A stretch of 55,565 nt of DNA, from positions 1-55,565 of the IMG/VR virus record IMGVR_UViG_3300045412_000201; one strand, given 5' to 3'. Position numbers and translations under genes: made by a program. Positions 1 to 10,800 of this stretch are shown one piece after another; the first letter of the stretch is position 1, and the number at the start of each line of letters is the position of its first letter. Below the pieces are notes generated by a model. That model ran no database searches, was not told the DNA's origin, and was given only the letters and a program-made list of their open reading frames with translations. This DNA comes from a virus.

Positions 1-2
1 TC

Positions 3-3000
3 GCCGCGGCGTTCTACCGGTTGACGCGCGCGGCCGCGAGGCCGAGCAAGGTCCGACTGCAGCGCACGATCGGCGTGGCGCCAGACGACGACATCCTGGC
101 GACGTACACGACCCCGGGCGCCGTCTTCGACATGGACGCGCGCTCGTTCACCACTCAAGACTTGACGAGCGCGACGATGGCCGGGTCGATGCAGTTCGCT
201 CCGGACTCGCGCCTCACGCAGGTCGTGTTCGTCGCCGCTCCAGGCGAGGTCGACTCGTTCAACGCGAGCGGCGTCTCGTGGTTCGGCGAGGGCGAGCACG
301 TCGGCTTCGGCACGTACGAGGTCGTCAGTGTCAACCAGGTCCGTGACCTGCTCAACCCGAAGCGAGAGAAGCTCGCGGTCGAGATCCGCCGAGCGCGGCA
401 GGCTCCCGAGCGAGACATCTTCGACGGCGACGACACGCTGGACGTCAGCGACTGGGAGATGTTCGGCGGCCAAGCGGGCTCGAACGTCGGCGGCTTCTAC
501 CGCGACGCAGACGGCAACGAGTACTACGTCAAGGTCCCCAAGTCGCAGGCTCACGCCGAGAACGAGGCGCTCGCCGCGGCGCTCTACGAGCTGACCGGCA
601 CGCCGGCCGCGCGGACGATCCTCGGCGTGGACGGCGGCGAGACACGCATCGTGTCTCCGCTGATCCCAGGCGCTCGCAACGAGCTCGGCGACCGACTCGG
701 AGACGAAGAATACATCCGCAAGCTGCGCGACGGCTTCGTGGTCGACGCGTGGATCGCGAACTGGGACGTCGCGGGCCTCGTGTACGACAACGTGATGTCG
801 GACGCAGACGGCAACCCGACCCGCGTCGACCCGGGCGGCGCGCTCCTCTTCCGCGCGAGGGGAGCAGAGAAAGGCGCGAACTTCGGCGACACGGTGCGCG
901 AGCTCGACACGCTGCGAGACCGGGACCTCAACCCGCAGAACTCGCGGGTCTTCGGCGGCATCACCGACGCAGAGCTCGCCGACCAGGCCAACCGGCTGCG
1001 CGCGCTCGACCCCGCGGAGGTCGACGCGACCATCGACCGGATCGTCAGCGACCCGGTCATGGCGGCCACCCTGAAAGAGCGCCTGCGGAACCGGCGCGCC
1101 GACATCATCCAGCGCGTCTTGGGAGTCGACGTCAAGAACGAAGAAAGCGCTCCGCTGTCGACCGGCACGAAGTACAAGACGCGCGACCTGCAGCCAGGCG
1201 ACGTGACTACGACGGACTCTTTCGTCATCGAGTCTGTGTTCACAGACGCGGACACGCCGAAGGGCAAGATGAGCGTCCAGGGGTACTTCCCCGGCCACGA
1301 GTCTCAGCGCAAGGAGTGGAACCCGACGACCGAGATCGACGTGTTCCGCGGGGGCCCGACACCGGCGAAAGGCGACAAGCCCGCGCTGCACCGGCCGACT
1401 CCCCCGAGGAAGCCGTCAGACGGCGCGTTCACCGGGCAGGTGCTCGAGGCCCTGCGCGGAGCAGGCAGCTGGGAAGAGGCGAGCCGCCGACTCGGCGACA
1501 TCGAGCTCGTCTTCTTCGACTACGAGACGACAGGCCTGCCCGACCGCGACAAGCCAGACGTCATCGAGCTGAACAGGCCGGTGCAGCTCGGCGCGGTCAA
1601 GGTCCGCAACGGCGAGATCGTCGACAGGTTCAACACGTACATGGACCCGGACTTCAGGCTGTCTGAGTGGTCTGCGGCGAACCTGAAGCGGCAAGACGGA
1701 GAAAGCGTCACGGACGAGTGGCTCAAGACGCAGCCCGGCATGAAAGAAGCGCACCAGCAGTTCATCGACTGGGCCGGCGGCTCGGCGATCCTCGGCGGGC
1801 AGTATGTCCCGTTCGACCGCGAGGTCCTCGAGCGCGTGCTCCGCGAGCAGGGCCTGAGCTTCGAGATCCTCGGCACGCTCGACACCAAGGACATCGCCGC
1901 CAGCACCCTGCCGAGGTACTCGAAGAACAAGCCAGACGGGCCGTCATCCGTCGGCGAAGACGGCGTCCGCCGCGCGTCGAACTCGCTCGGCCCGATCGCT
2001 GACTACCTCGGCGTCGAGAAAGAGAACTGGCACCGCGCCGACGCCGACGCGGCGATGGCCGCGAACGTCCTCGCGGCGATGCTGAAGCGCGCCGCCGGCG
2101 ACGACACGGTCTCGAAAGAGCTGCTCGACGTCGACGGCACCATCGAGCGCAAGCGAGCGGCCGACGCGCAGTACGAGGCAGACCTCGAGGCGTACAAGGC
2201 CGCGAAGGCCGACTACGAGGCGGCGAAGGCCGTAGCCGCGGCCTGGAACTGCGGCCTGACGGCGGCCATCACCGGCAAGAACGGCCCGTGCGACGTCCCG
2301 AGCGTCGACACGCTCATCCAGAACGCTCAGGTCAAGCCAGGCGAGACCGCCGACCCCGACGGCGTGCCAGGCGGCGACACGAGCTCGCCGAGCTCGATGG
2401 CCGACAGCGGCGTCGAGCGCCCGGAGGACGACGGAGTGGACGTCTCGCGGAGAGAGTTCGACAAGGCGCTCAAGACCGGCAAGAAAGACGTCAAAGACGC
2501 CGTCAAGATCATCGCAGACGACGAGGACGCCAAGACCTCGACACGCAACCGCGCGAAGAAGGTGCTCGAGGCGTTCGACTCGATCGTCGCCGACTTCGAG
2601 GACGGGAAGATCACCGGCGAGGAGGCGTCGGAGAGGCTGAAGGCCATCATCGAGGCGAAAGAACGGTCCAACGACGACATCGACTTCCTCGCCACCGAGA
2701 TCGACCTCGTCGCGGACGTGTTCTCTGGAGAGGCGTTCAAGCCGAAGCAAGAAGACGGCATGCCGCCGATCGGCGCTCACGACCCGAAGTCAGGCCGGAT
2801 CCTCGGCGTGTCAAAGGACGGCGTCACGATCATCCGGCCTGGCATGCTCGTCCGCGACAAGAACGGCTTCGCCGGTGTCGTCGCTCGGTACGCGAACCCC
2901 GGCACCGCAGAGAACACTCCGGCGTGGCACGGCGTGCACGTCATCGGAGCGATCGACGGCAAGCAGTACAACAAGGTGACCTGGCAGCTCACGCCGATCA

Positions 3001-6000
3001 TGCCGGGTGACGACGACAGCATCTACATCGAGGGGCCGAAGGGCTACACGGGCCACAAGAAGAAAGGCACAGAGATCCCGGACGGCAGCATCAAGAAAGG
3101 CTTCAAAGACTGGGACCCGAAGGCCAAGGCGTTCCACGAGGCCCGGGCAGAAGAGGACGACAAGGTCCCAAAAGCTAGCGAGGGCAAAGTCCCAAAAGCT
3201 AGCGCCCCGGAAGGGGCTTCCGAGCCAGACACAAGCCCAGACGCGCCTGAAGGCGAGGCGAAGCAGGTCGAAGACTTCATCGCCGAGTGGGACCCTTTCA
3301 AAGAGCTCGACGACGTCGGCAAGGCGAAAGAGCAGGAGAAGCGCGAGGAGGCCGAAGCGCAGAAGAAGCTGACGGACGAGATCGACGCCGAGCGGGCGAG
3401 GCTTCGCGCCGAGAAGGCGCCGAAGCCTGAGCCGGCGGAAGAGGTCGAGGAGAGCGAGCGTGACAAGGCGATCTCGGAGGCTCGCCGCCTGGTCAGCGCG
3501 ATCATCGCGCGCGAGGTCACCGAGGCCGACGTCGAAGAGATGGTGCAGAGCGAGCTCGACGACGAAGACAGCTCCTACGCAGACAAGGTCGCGTACCAGA
3601 AGATCCGTGACGCTGCGAAAGAGCTCTTCGGCAAGCTCAAGTCGCCCGGCGAGGCGTACGGCGAGCGGGTCAAAGACCTGATCGGAAGCAAAGTCGCCAA
3701 CGACATGCTCCGCGCGATCTTGATGGAGGCGCCCGGGAGCACGTTCAAAGAACCGGCAAAGCTGGTGGACATCTTCAACGAGATCAACGAGTACCTCAAG
3801 CGGGACAAGGCGGGCGAGGCCATCGACACCGAGGCGTTCGCCGAGCTGGCGGACAGGCGCATGCGCGAGGTCTTCGACGTGCCCGACAACCCAGAGTACG
3901 TCAAGCATGTCGAGGAGCTCGAGGCCAGCGAGAGGTACGCGTACGAGACGATGCGAGACGCGATCTCAGACCGGTTCGACGCGATCGAGGGAGGCACCGC
4001 AGACCGCCCGCCCGCGCCGACGACGTTCGACGAGATCGACGAAGAGGTCAAGTCAGAGGTGAAGCAGATGGTCTGGTCATTCTCGAGCATCATGCTCACG
4101 GCCAAGCACTCTGGGCTGCTCCAGTACCTCAGCGCCTTCAAGAAGGGCCCCACCGTGCAGCAAGAAGCCGCCGACGCGCTGCGGCAGCTCCGAGACGGCA
4201 ACTTCGGCACGGCGAAAGACCTGCTCGACTGGACCTCGAAGTTCGTCGACCGCGTCGCCGAGGGCGTCGCCGAGAACGCCAAGGTCGGCAAGGCGAGCCC
4301 GGACGACAAGCTCAACGCGGGCAGCATCATGTACGAGCTCAAGACGCTTCTTGACGACCTAGACACGTCGGTCAACCTGCTCGAGGTCGAGGAGTCAAAC
4401 CTCACCGGGCAGACTCTTCCTCCGCTCGACGTCTCAGACATCGACCCGGACGGCGTGGACGAGTTCTGGTCGAGCTCGGTCAACGTCGAGAAAGCGGTTG
4501 AGCTAGACTACCTAGGCATCTACGACCTAGTCGGCGCGCTGAGCAGCGGCTCGTTCGAGGTCTTACTTGAGAACGACGCCGGCAAACAGGTGGCGACGCC
4601 GCTCGAGAAGGCCCTCCGCGACGTCGACAGCAACGACGCAAGCTACTACACCCGCGAACAAGTCATCAAGTACGTCCTCCAGCGCACCAAGCGGATACTC
4701 ACAGACAACGTCGTGCCGTCCGTGGCGCGTGCGCTCGAGTCGTTGGACCTGCAGTACCGCGGGAAGTGGACGTCGACGAGCAAGGCGGCTCCGCCTGCGA
4801 CCGCGCGCCAGATCGCGCAGACGGTCGACGACCTGAAGAGGTTCGCGTTCCTCATGGGCCAAGCCGCCTACGTAGACCGCCAGCACGGCGGCTACAACCT
4901 CAAGGAGACGGAGGCCGCGAAGAAGCAGCTCGACGCGCTGGTCGACCGTGTCGAGCTGATGGTCATCCAGAACCGAGCCGCCAGCCCGCGGTTCGACGCC
5001 GAGTACAGCAAGGCCGCCGACGACATCCGAGAAGAGAGGTTCCAAGACGCGCAGGCACTGGACGACTCGTTCGTCCCGCCGACTCCGCCGTTGCGCGCCA
5101 TCGACGTCGAGGGAGTCGACTGGGACAGCTCGCCGTCGACAGAGGTGCTGTCACTCAACGGCGCGCTCCAGAGAGCCGACGCGATCGCGGACGCGCGAAA
5201 AGGCCGCGGGAAGCCAGAGAACGAGGGGCGGACGACCGCAGACATCGTGCGGACGCTCGGCGACGGCACCGACATCGAAGACATGGCGATCGACGTCGTC
5301 TCGACGGCGAACTCCGACGGCACGAAAGAGCTGACTCGGGTCCAATACAAGCTCACCAAGTGGGCGTCAGACAGGTTCATGGACGAGTTGAAGGCGCAAC
5401 CGGACGTCGAGGTGCGCAGCCAGGTGACTCTGCCGATCACCGCCTACCTGCCCGCGGCGGGAGAAGACACGTCACTCGTCGGCTTGAAGCGCGAGACGAT
5501 GTACCCACCGCCGCCAGGCTGGGAAGGCGGGCATCGGACGGTCGAGTCGACGCTGGTGTTCCACGACTACGGGTTCCTCTCCGGCTACCTCGGCAAGAAC
5601 GGGCAGTACTACTACACTCGAGTCATCGACGGAGTCGAGGTGAAGTTCCAGTACATCAAGGCGGACTACGACGAGGCGAACAGCGGCTCCTACAAGTCAT
5701 TCTCGAACCTCGTGACGATCGACGTCCCCCGCGGGACGGACCCCACCGTGATCGCGAAGGCGATGCAGCTGGGCGGCGTCAACGACCCGAGGGCGGCCAC
5801 TCTGGACGACACGAGGCTCCTCGTCGAGAACAGGTTGATCGCGGTGCTGGGCGGCAAGGTCGACGCGAACCGCTACCCGACGAACGAGGTCGCGCGAGCG
5901 GCGCAGCTCGCCGAGATCAACTCGAAGTACGGAGTCTCGGCTGACCAGTTCGAGCTTCGCGTCGGGACGAGCGGGCGCATCGAGCTCGTGGGCCCGCCGT

Positions 6001-6755
6001 CCCTCGGCGAGGCGATCCGCAACAAGACCCGCGTCGACCTGATCTTCCACTCGATCACGCAGGGGAACTTCATCGACGGCACCAGGGGTGGTTTCCAACC
6101 CGACGCGGTGGCCAACGGGATCGCGAACATGTTCAAGCCCGGGCAGGGCCTCCGGTCGACGAACAGCCGAGTGCTTCGAGGAGGGACAGAGGTCGGCGCG
6201 TCGTCGCAGACAGACACCGAGACGGGCGGAGCCGACTACGTCTTCACGACTCCCGCGGACGGAGTGAGCGGGCTGGCCTCGAACATCCACAAGGGGACGG
6301 GCGGCTGGGGCACGACATTCATCGTGTACGACGCTCCCGAGCTGTTCCGCCGGGTAGATTTCTTTGGCAACAAGGATGACGAGTTCGGGAGAAGGCGGGC
6401 TCCGAAGCGCGAGGAGGAGAAGGCAGACACCGACTGGGTGATAGACGACATCGTGCCGGGCGCGTACGAGCTCATGTTCAAGGGAGAGATCGGGCACGAC
6501 GCCGTCGCGTTCATCGTCGTCGGCAACGAGTCTGAGAAAAACAGGCTGGTGACCGCCCTCAAAGCGAGGGGAATCAACAAGATCGGCGGGCAGGCCGTCG
6601 AGGTCGTCGTGACCTACGGGATCGCGAACGACGTCGTGGCGCGGCGCGGGAACGCGAAGGTCACGAAGCTGCTCAGCAAGGACGACCTCGAGTACCGGTA
6701 CCCGAACGAGACGTTCTCGGACGGCACCGACGTGCTCTCGGACCCGGTGGAGTGA
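3..6755 (+). CDS. Giant polyvalent phage head protein: ART-like, HipA-like kinase and DnaQ exonuclease domains (5' truncated)
   Basis: The frame is open from the left edge, so the N-terminus is probably missing; a TTG at 21 lacks a ribosome site. Numbering from that TTG gives about 2244 residues. Residues 10-125 look like an R-S-E ADP-ribosyltransferase: an Arg near 16, a TTQDLTSAT strand, then GEGEHVGFGTYEV carrying the ExE pair. Residues 140-365 resemble a HipA-like kinase (DAWIANWD, then DNVM and RVDPGGAL). Residues 490-690 form a DEDDh exonuclease with FFDYETTG and HRADADA. Long Lys/Glu-rich helical linkers follow. Residues 2005-2170 (FHSITQGN, GGADYVFTT, ELMFKGE) may be a second ART-like domain of the type seen at MuF C-termini. 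The gene lies directly upstream of the head genes, where actinophages carry MuF/ART fusions. The architecture fits the polyvalent proteins co-injected with phage DNA. The exonuclease domain is the surest call. Confidence 0.8.
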   Translation, partial: AAAFYRLTRAAARPSKVRLQRTIGVAPDDDILATYTTPGAVFDMDARSFTTQDLTSATMAGSMQFAPDSRLTQVVFVAAPGEVDSFNASGVSWFGEGEHVGFGTYEVVSVNQVRDLLNPKREKLAVEIRRARQAPERDIFDGDDTLDVSDWEMFGGQAGSNVGGFYRDADGNEYYVKVPKSQAHAENEALAAALYELTGTPAARTILGVDGGETRIVSPLIPGARNELGDRLGDEEYIRKLRDGFVVDAWIANWDVAGLVYDNVMSDADGNPTRVDPGGALLFRARGAEKGANFGDTVRELDTLRDRDLNPQNSRVFGGITDAELADQANRLRALDPAEVDATIDRIVSDPVMAATLKERLRNRRADIIQRVLGVDVKNEESAPLSTGTKYKTRDLQPGDVTTTDSFVIESVFTDADTPKGKMSVQGYFPGHESQRKEWNPTTEIDVFRGGPTPAKGDKPALHRPTPPRKPSDGAFTGQVLEALRGAGSWEEASRRLGDIELVFFDYETTGLPDRDKPDVIELNRPVQLGAVKVRNGEIVDRFNTYMDPDFRLSEWSAANLKRQDGESVTDEWLKTQPGMKEAHQQFIDWAGGSAILGGQYVPFDREVLERVLREQGLSFEILGTLDTKDIAASTLPRYSKNKPDGPSSVGEDGVRRASNSLGPIADYLGVEKENWHRADADAAMAANVLAAMLKRAAGDDTVSKELLDVDGTIERKRAADAQYEADLEAYKAAKADYEAAKAVAAAWNCGLTAAITGKNGPCDVPSVDTLIQNAQVKPGETADPDGVPGGDTSSPSSMADSGVERPEDDGVDVSRREFDKALKTGKKDVKDAVKIIADDEDAKTSTRNRAKKVLEAFDSIVADFEDGKITGEEASERLKAIIEAKERSNDDIDFLATEIDLVADVFSGEAFKPKQEDGMPPIGAHDPKSGRILGVSKDGVTIIRPGMLVRDKNGFAGVVARYANPGTAENTPAWHGVHVIGAIDGKQYNKVTWQLTPIMPGDDDSIYIEGPKGYTGHKKKGTEIPDGSIKKGFKDWDPKAKAFHEARAEEDDKVPKASEGKVPKASAPEGASEPDTSPDAPEGEAKQVEDFIAEWDPFKELDDVGKAKEQEKREEAEAQKKLTDEIDAERARLRAEKAPKPEPAEEVEESERDKAISEARRLVSAIIAREVTEADVEEMVQSELDDEDSSYADKVAYQKIRDAAKELFGKLKSPGEAYGERVKDLIGSKVANDMLRAILMEAPGSTFKEPAKLVDIFNEINEYLKRDKAGEAIDTEAFAELADRRMREVFDVPDNPEYVKHVEELEASERYAYETMRDAISDRFDAIEGGTADRPPAPTTFDEIDEEVKSEVKQMVWSFSSIMLTAKHSGLLQYLSAFKKGPTVQQEAADALRQLRDGNFGTAKDLLDWTSKFVDRVAEGVAENAKVGKASPDDKLNAGSIMYELKTLLDDLDTSVNLLEVEESNLTGQTLPPLDVSDIDPDGVDEFWSSSVNVEKAVELDYLGIYDLVGALSSGSFEVLLENDAGKQVATPLEKALRDVDSNDASYYTREQVIKYVLQRTKRILTDNVVPSVARALESLDLQYRGKWTSTSKAAPPATARQIAQTVDDLKRFAFLMGQAAYVDRQHGGYNLKETEAAKKQLDALVDRVELMVIQNRAASPRFDAEYSKAADDIREERFQDAQALDDSFVPPTPPLRAIDVEGVDWDSSPSTEVLSLNGALQRADAIADARKGRGKPENEGRTTADIVRTLGDGTDIEDMAIDVVSTANSDGTKELTRVQYKLTKWASDRFMDELKAQPDVEVRSQVTLPITAYLPAAGEDTSLVGLKRETMYPPPPGWEGGHRTVESTLVFHDYGFLSGYLGKNGQYYYTRVIDGVEVKFQYIKADYDEANSGSYKSFSNLVTIDVPRGTDPTVIAKAMQLGGVNDPRAATLDDTRLLVENRLIAVLGGKVDANRYPTNEVARAAQLAEINSKYGVSADQFELRVGTSGRIELVGPPSLGEAIRNKTRVDLIFHSITQGNFIDGTRGGFQPDAVANGIANMFKPGQGLRSTNSRVLRGGTEVGASSQTDTETGGADYVFTTPADGVSGLASNIHKGTGGWGTTFIVYDAPELFRRVDFFGNKDDEFGRRRAPKREEEKADTDWVIDDIVPGAYELMFKGEIGHDAVAFIVVGNESEKNRLVTALKARGINKIGGQAVEVVVTYGIANDVVARRGNAKVTKLLSKDDLEYRYPNETFSDGTDVLSDPVE
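3165..3204 (+). repeat. Two direct copies of a 16-bp sequence, 24-bp period
   Basis: GTCCCAAAAGCTAGCG occurs at 3165-3180 and again at 3189-3204, encoding a doubled VPKAS stretch in the linker of the giant head protein. It is more A-rich than its surroundings and is followed by a short GCCCC/GGGGC inverted repeat. It looks like a recent small linker duplication. Confidence 0.7.
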
Positions 6756-6763
6756 AGGTCAAC

Positions 6764-7174
6764 ATGAAAGAGCTCTTTTACAAGCAGAAGAAACAAGAGA
6801 ACGGAGGCTCACAGTTCTTGCTGTACGCTCCGGCGGCGATGGACGTGAGGCTGCGGGGCGGCGAGCGGTCTCGGCACGTCGTGTACGCGGTCGTGATCTC
6901 TCCTCCGGCGACGGACAAGAGCGTCGCGCTGACCGTCACGCTCGACTACGGGTCGAGGTCGTTCTTGTTCAAAGACGCCGACGAGATCTCGGTCGACGGC
7001 GCGAGGCGAAAAGTCAGCTTCACGGCGGGCAAGAACAAGTATACGATAAGGCGACTTACAGAAGCAGATGCAGACTGGGCCGTTCCCAGGCTAGATAAGA
7101 TGAAAAAGCCGATGGCACTTCGAGAGCTCGAAAAGATCCTGATCGACCGTCAGATCACGTGGGAGCCGGCATGA
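6764..7174 (+). CDS. Hypothetical protein between head genes
   Basis: About 136 residues, no family recognised. An AAGG ribosome site five bases before ATG 6764 favours this start. A GTG at 6752 that overlaps the preceding stop (GTGA) is an in-frame alternative. The protein is a mixed beta and basic protein, with strands around HVVYAVVIS and LTVTLDYG and a charged helical tail. The codons near 7040-7100 are more AT-rich than the flanks. It sits between the polyvalent head protein and the Cys-rich protein and overlaps the latter by ATGA, so it is co-translated with head genes. A structural or chaperone role is only inference from position. Confidence 0.7.
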   Translation: MKELFYKQKKQENGGSQFLLYAPAAMDVRLRGGERSRHVVYAVVISPPATDKSVALTVTLDYGSRSFLFKDADEISVDGARRKVSFTAGKNKYTIRRLTEADADWAVPRLDKMKKPMALRELEKILIDRQITWEPA

Positions 7175-7851
7175 GCACCTGGCCAAAGTCGCTCTCGAAG
7201 CGCGACCTCCTGTACGTCGCCGCAGACCTCGACGACGAGCTCGTCAAGCACCTAGTCCTGTTCTCGTCCGAGAAAGGCGCGTCGTACGTCCGCGACAACG
7301 GCGCCTGGGCTCCGCTCGAAGAAGACGCGCTCGACGACCTGCCGGTGTACTACGTCAAGCTGCCGTTCGTCCGCCACTACGACGAGCAAGAAGCGGCCGG
7401 AAAAGAGGTCACGGTCAAGTCGCTGTCACGCTTCGTCGACCGCGAGCTGTCGCCTGTCACCGCGGCCGCCCCGGCGGGCTGCCCGCCGGCGACGCAAGAC
7501 GTGTCGCTCAACCTGCGCAACCGCGAGAACGCGATCAAGTCCGCGGCGTACGGCCCGCTCAACCCGAAGCTGCCGAACACCGAGTTCTGGGCGAAGAAGG
7601 CCGACCGCTGGACGGTCTCGCCTCGTCAGGCGAGGCAGTCGCTGTGCGGCAACTGCGCCGCGTTCATCGTCACGGCGAAGATGCTCGACTGCATCGCCGA
7701 CGGCCTCAAGCAAGGCGGCGGCTCGGCCAAAGACGCGTGGAGCACGGTCGAGGCCGGCGAGCTCGGGTACTGCGAGGCGTTCGACTTCAAGTGCGCCGCG
7801 TCGCGGACGTGCGACGCGTGGATCACGGGAGGGCCGGTCACAGGTGACTAA
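7171..7851 (+). CDS. Cysteine-rich head-module protein of unknown function
   Basis: 226 residues, starting at ATG 7171 (ATGA overlap, GGGAG ribosome site upstream). The C-terminal half carries CGNC, a Cys 14 residues later in KMLDC, then GYCEAF, FKC and SRTC followed by a GGP tail. Six Cys in this spacing suggest a bound metal or Fe-S centre, or a disulfide-stabilised domain. The preceding FWAKKADRW stretch appears to belong to the same module. I recall similar Cys modules in portal-proximal genes of other phages but cannot name a family. It ends 8 bases inside the protease gene, so translational coupling with capsid maturation is likely. Confidence 0.75.
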   Translation: MSTWPKSLSKRDLLYVAADLDDELVKHLVLFSSEKGASYVRDNGAWAPLEEDALDDLPVYYVKLPFVRHYDEQEAAGKEVTVKSLSRFVDRELSPVTAAAPAGCPPATQDVSLNLRNRENAIKSAAYGPLNPKLPNTEFWAKKADRWTVSPRQARQSLCGNCAAFIVTAKMLDCIADGLKQGGGSAKDAWSTVEAGELGYCEAFDFKCAASRTCDAWITGGPVTGD

Positions 7852-10800
7852 GCTCCACGGCGTGAGCGGGCAGTTCGCGCTCTTCGTCGACGCCACGTCC
7901 TCTCGCGGGGTGGTCATCGACATCGGCCACAACATCGTCGACGACGTCGGCGACTTCTCCGCTCTGGCGACGGCTCACGGTTGGTCTCTCGACCCAGACG
8001 ACCAAGACATCGACGTGCCGGACGCGGCCTCCGACCTCGCCGCGGGAGCGCTCGCCGACCTCAGCGTCTCGGTCGTCGCGGCGGCGGGGCGCATGTACAC
8101 GATCCCCGCGGCGGTGAGGGCCGAGGCCGAGCGCGGCCTCGCGTGGCGCAAGGAGCACGGCCGCGGCGGCACGCCGGTCGGAGTCAACACCGCGCGCACG
8201 CTCGCCCGCGGCGGCCAGCTCGGGATCAAGAAGGTCCGCCACATCGCGAAGTACTTCCCGAGGCACGAGGTCGACAAGAAAGGCAAGGCGTACCGCCCGG
8301 GGCAGGACGGCTACCCGTCTGCCGGCCGCATCGCGTGGGCCCTCTGGGGCGGCGACGCGGCGTGGCGCTGGGCCCGAGCGATCGTCGAGCGCGAGAACAA
8401 GAAGAAGAAAAAGTCGGTCCGCGCGGGCGGAGTCGTCGTCGATGAGAACTACGCCGAGTACGAAGACTACGGCGACGCGGCGGCTCACGCCGGCGACATC
8501 GAGTCGTTCAAGCTCGCGAAAGAGATGAGCGAAGACGGGTTCGGGCCTGAGTTCGTCGCACGCGTGCGACTCGACGGGAGCGGCATCGACCGCGTGTACA
8601 AGGTCGAGCATGACGGAGCGGTCTTCGTGTGGGACGGCGGCGGCTGGGACGACATCGGGACGGTCGACGGCGACATCTTGTCCTACGACCGAGCGCTCGA
8701 CGACCCGTACGACACCACCGAGAAAGACCACGTCTTGATCGACGCCGACTCCGCGATGGTCGTCTGCGCGCGGTTCCACTCGGCGCCGTTCACGCCCGTG
8801 CGCGCCGACGACCTCGACGCGGAGGAGGCGCGGCTCGTCCTCCTCGCGCTCGACGACCTCGACTGGAGCGAGGTCGACATGGCGATGGCGATGACGGCCG
8901 CCGGCGAGGCCGGGCTCGAAGACTCGGCGGACGACACGCCGGGCGTGTACACGCCAGAAGAGCGGTCCGAGAAGGCGAGGAGCCAGGTCCGCGACAAGGG
9001 CGGGCGCTTCGCGGCGATGGGTTCGCGAGTCGTCGTCGGCGGCGACCGGGACAACGGCCGGGGCAAGGTCACCGGCATCAACCCGTCGACGCAAGACGTC
9101 ACGGTGCTGCTCGACAACGGGACGAGCGTGACCGTCGCCGCGAAGTTGACCGAAAAAGAAGAAGACGCCGACAAGAACGCGGCGGTCGCCCAGGAGGGAG
9201 GCAACCAAGACACGGCGCCCCTCGACACCACGGGGATACTCGGGCAGCCGCGCGCTCCGATCGACCGCCCGAAGGCGGTCATCCCCGGCGCGCTCCCGGC
9301 GCTCACGCCTGACGACCTGCGGACGATCCTGTACGACTACCCGGCGTGGGTCAAGTCGACGCGCGACAGGCAGCAGGCCGCTCCCGTCGAGGTGCCCGCG
9401 GCGCGGCAGCCCGTCGGAGACAACGCTCCGACTCCCGAGGCGAGCGAGTACCGCGAGGGACTCGAAGAGAGGTCCGGGAAGAAGCTGATCCTTGACGCGA
9501 AAGAGCACCCGATGCTCAAGGACTTCTTCAAGCGCAAGAAAGACAGCGCGCTCTACTACAGCCCGATCACGTCCGCCGGCGCGGAGAGGTACGCGGCTCC
9601 GCCGAGGCCCGGGACCGCGCTCACGCCTGACACGAGCGACGTGCCGCCGATGTACCTGGCGCTCGTCTCACCTGACGACCCGCAGGCGGTGTTCGACCTC
9701 GTCGCGATCATCCCGAAGTCGACGACGATGCCGTCTCCGATGACGTTCAAGCGCGTCGACGGCAAGTGGGAGCAGGACGCGCAGATCCTCGCCGACCTGT
9801 CGTCGCCGACACCGCCGCCGGTCGTCGCGCTCGACAACGAGTCGTACCGAGACGTCCTCCAGCAGGTCGACGGCTCGGTCGCGGCGAGCGCGCTCGTCGC
9901 GAAAGGCGGGCTCGACCGCAACCGCGGCGGCGCCGAGAAACTTCGCAGGTACTGGTTGTACGGGCGCGGCGCGCTCAAGATCCGCTGGAACACGCCGGGA
10001 GACTGGAGGCGCTGCTTCCGCCAGCTCGCCAAGTACATGGGCCCCCGCGCGAAGGGCTACTGCTCGCTGCGCCACAAGGAGGCGACCGGGCTGTGGACGG
10101 GCGACCGCCTGCACCGGCAGATGTACGGCTGGGGCAAGAAGAGGCTGTTCTCGACGGACTCGATCGTCCCTGAAGACCGGTACATCGAGCTCTCGGCCTC
10201 GCGCGCGGAGCTGTTCGACAAGCTGCCCCGCGTCGTCGTCGCGGGCGGGTACACAGACGGCTCGAGCGGCTGCGGGTTCGTCATCCCGCTCGTCATCCCC
10301 GAGGACGTCGAGTCCGGCGACGGCCGGAAGTTCCACAGCGGCGCGATCTCGATGCGAGAGCTTCCGCTGCCGCTGCTGTGGCAGGTCAAGACAGGCGACG
10401 GGCACAACGGCTCCGTCGTGGTCGGGCGCATCGACAAGATGGAGCGCACCAGCAACGGGATCGGCAAGGCCTCCGGCGTGTTCGACTCCGGCCCGTACGG
10501 GCGCGAGGCAGAGCGCCTGGTCAAGCTCGGCTTCCTGCGCGGCGTCTCGGCCGACCTCGACCAGTTCGAGGCCGACTCTGAGAAGGCCAGCGACGAGGCC
10601 GGCAAAGACAAGAAGTCCGAGAAGATCGGCGGAGACAAGATCAGCATCACGAAGGCCCGCGTGATGGCCGTGACGATCGTGCCGAAGCCCGCGTTCGAAC
10701 AATGTAAGATCTACGCAACAGAGGACGCCGAGTACGCGCCTCAGGAGGGTACCGTGATCCCAGACGGAGAGTACACAGAAGAGGTGGACGCACTCGCGGC

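Noticed and set aside
4766-5944. Plus-strand frame of 392 codons inside the giant head gene
   Set aside because: Arg/Gly/Asp-rich shadow of the main frame with no recognisable domain and no ribosome site.
21-6755. TTG at 21 as the true start of the polyvalent protein
   Set aside because: No ribosome site precedes it and the frame is open to the window edge, so the gene is more likely truncated.
7838-9508. Long minus-strand open frame (556 codons) opposite the protease gene
   Set aside because: Its translation is Arg/Val/Asp-biased low-complexity with no motif, the antisense shadow of a high-GC gene with strong codon bias.
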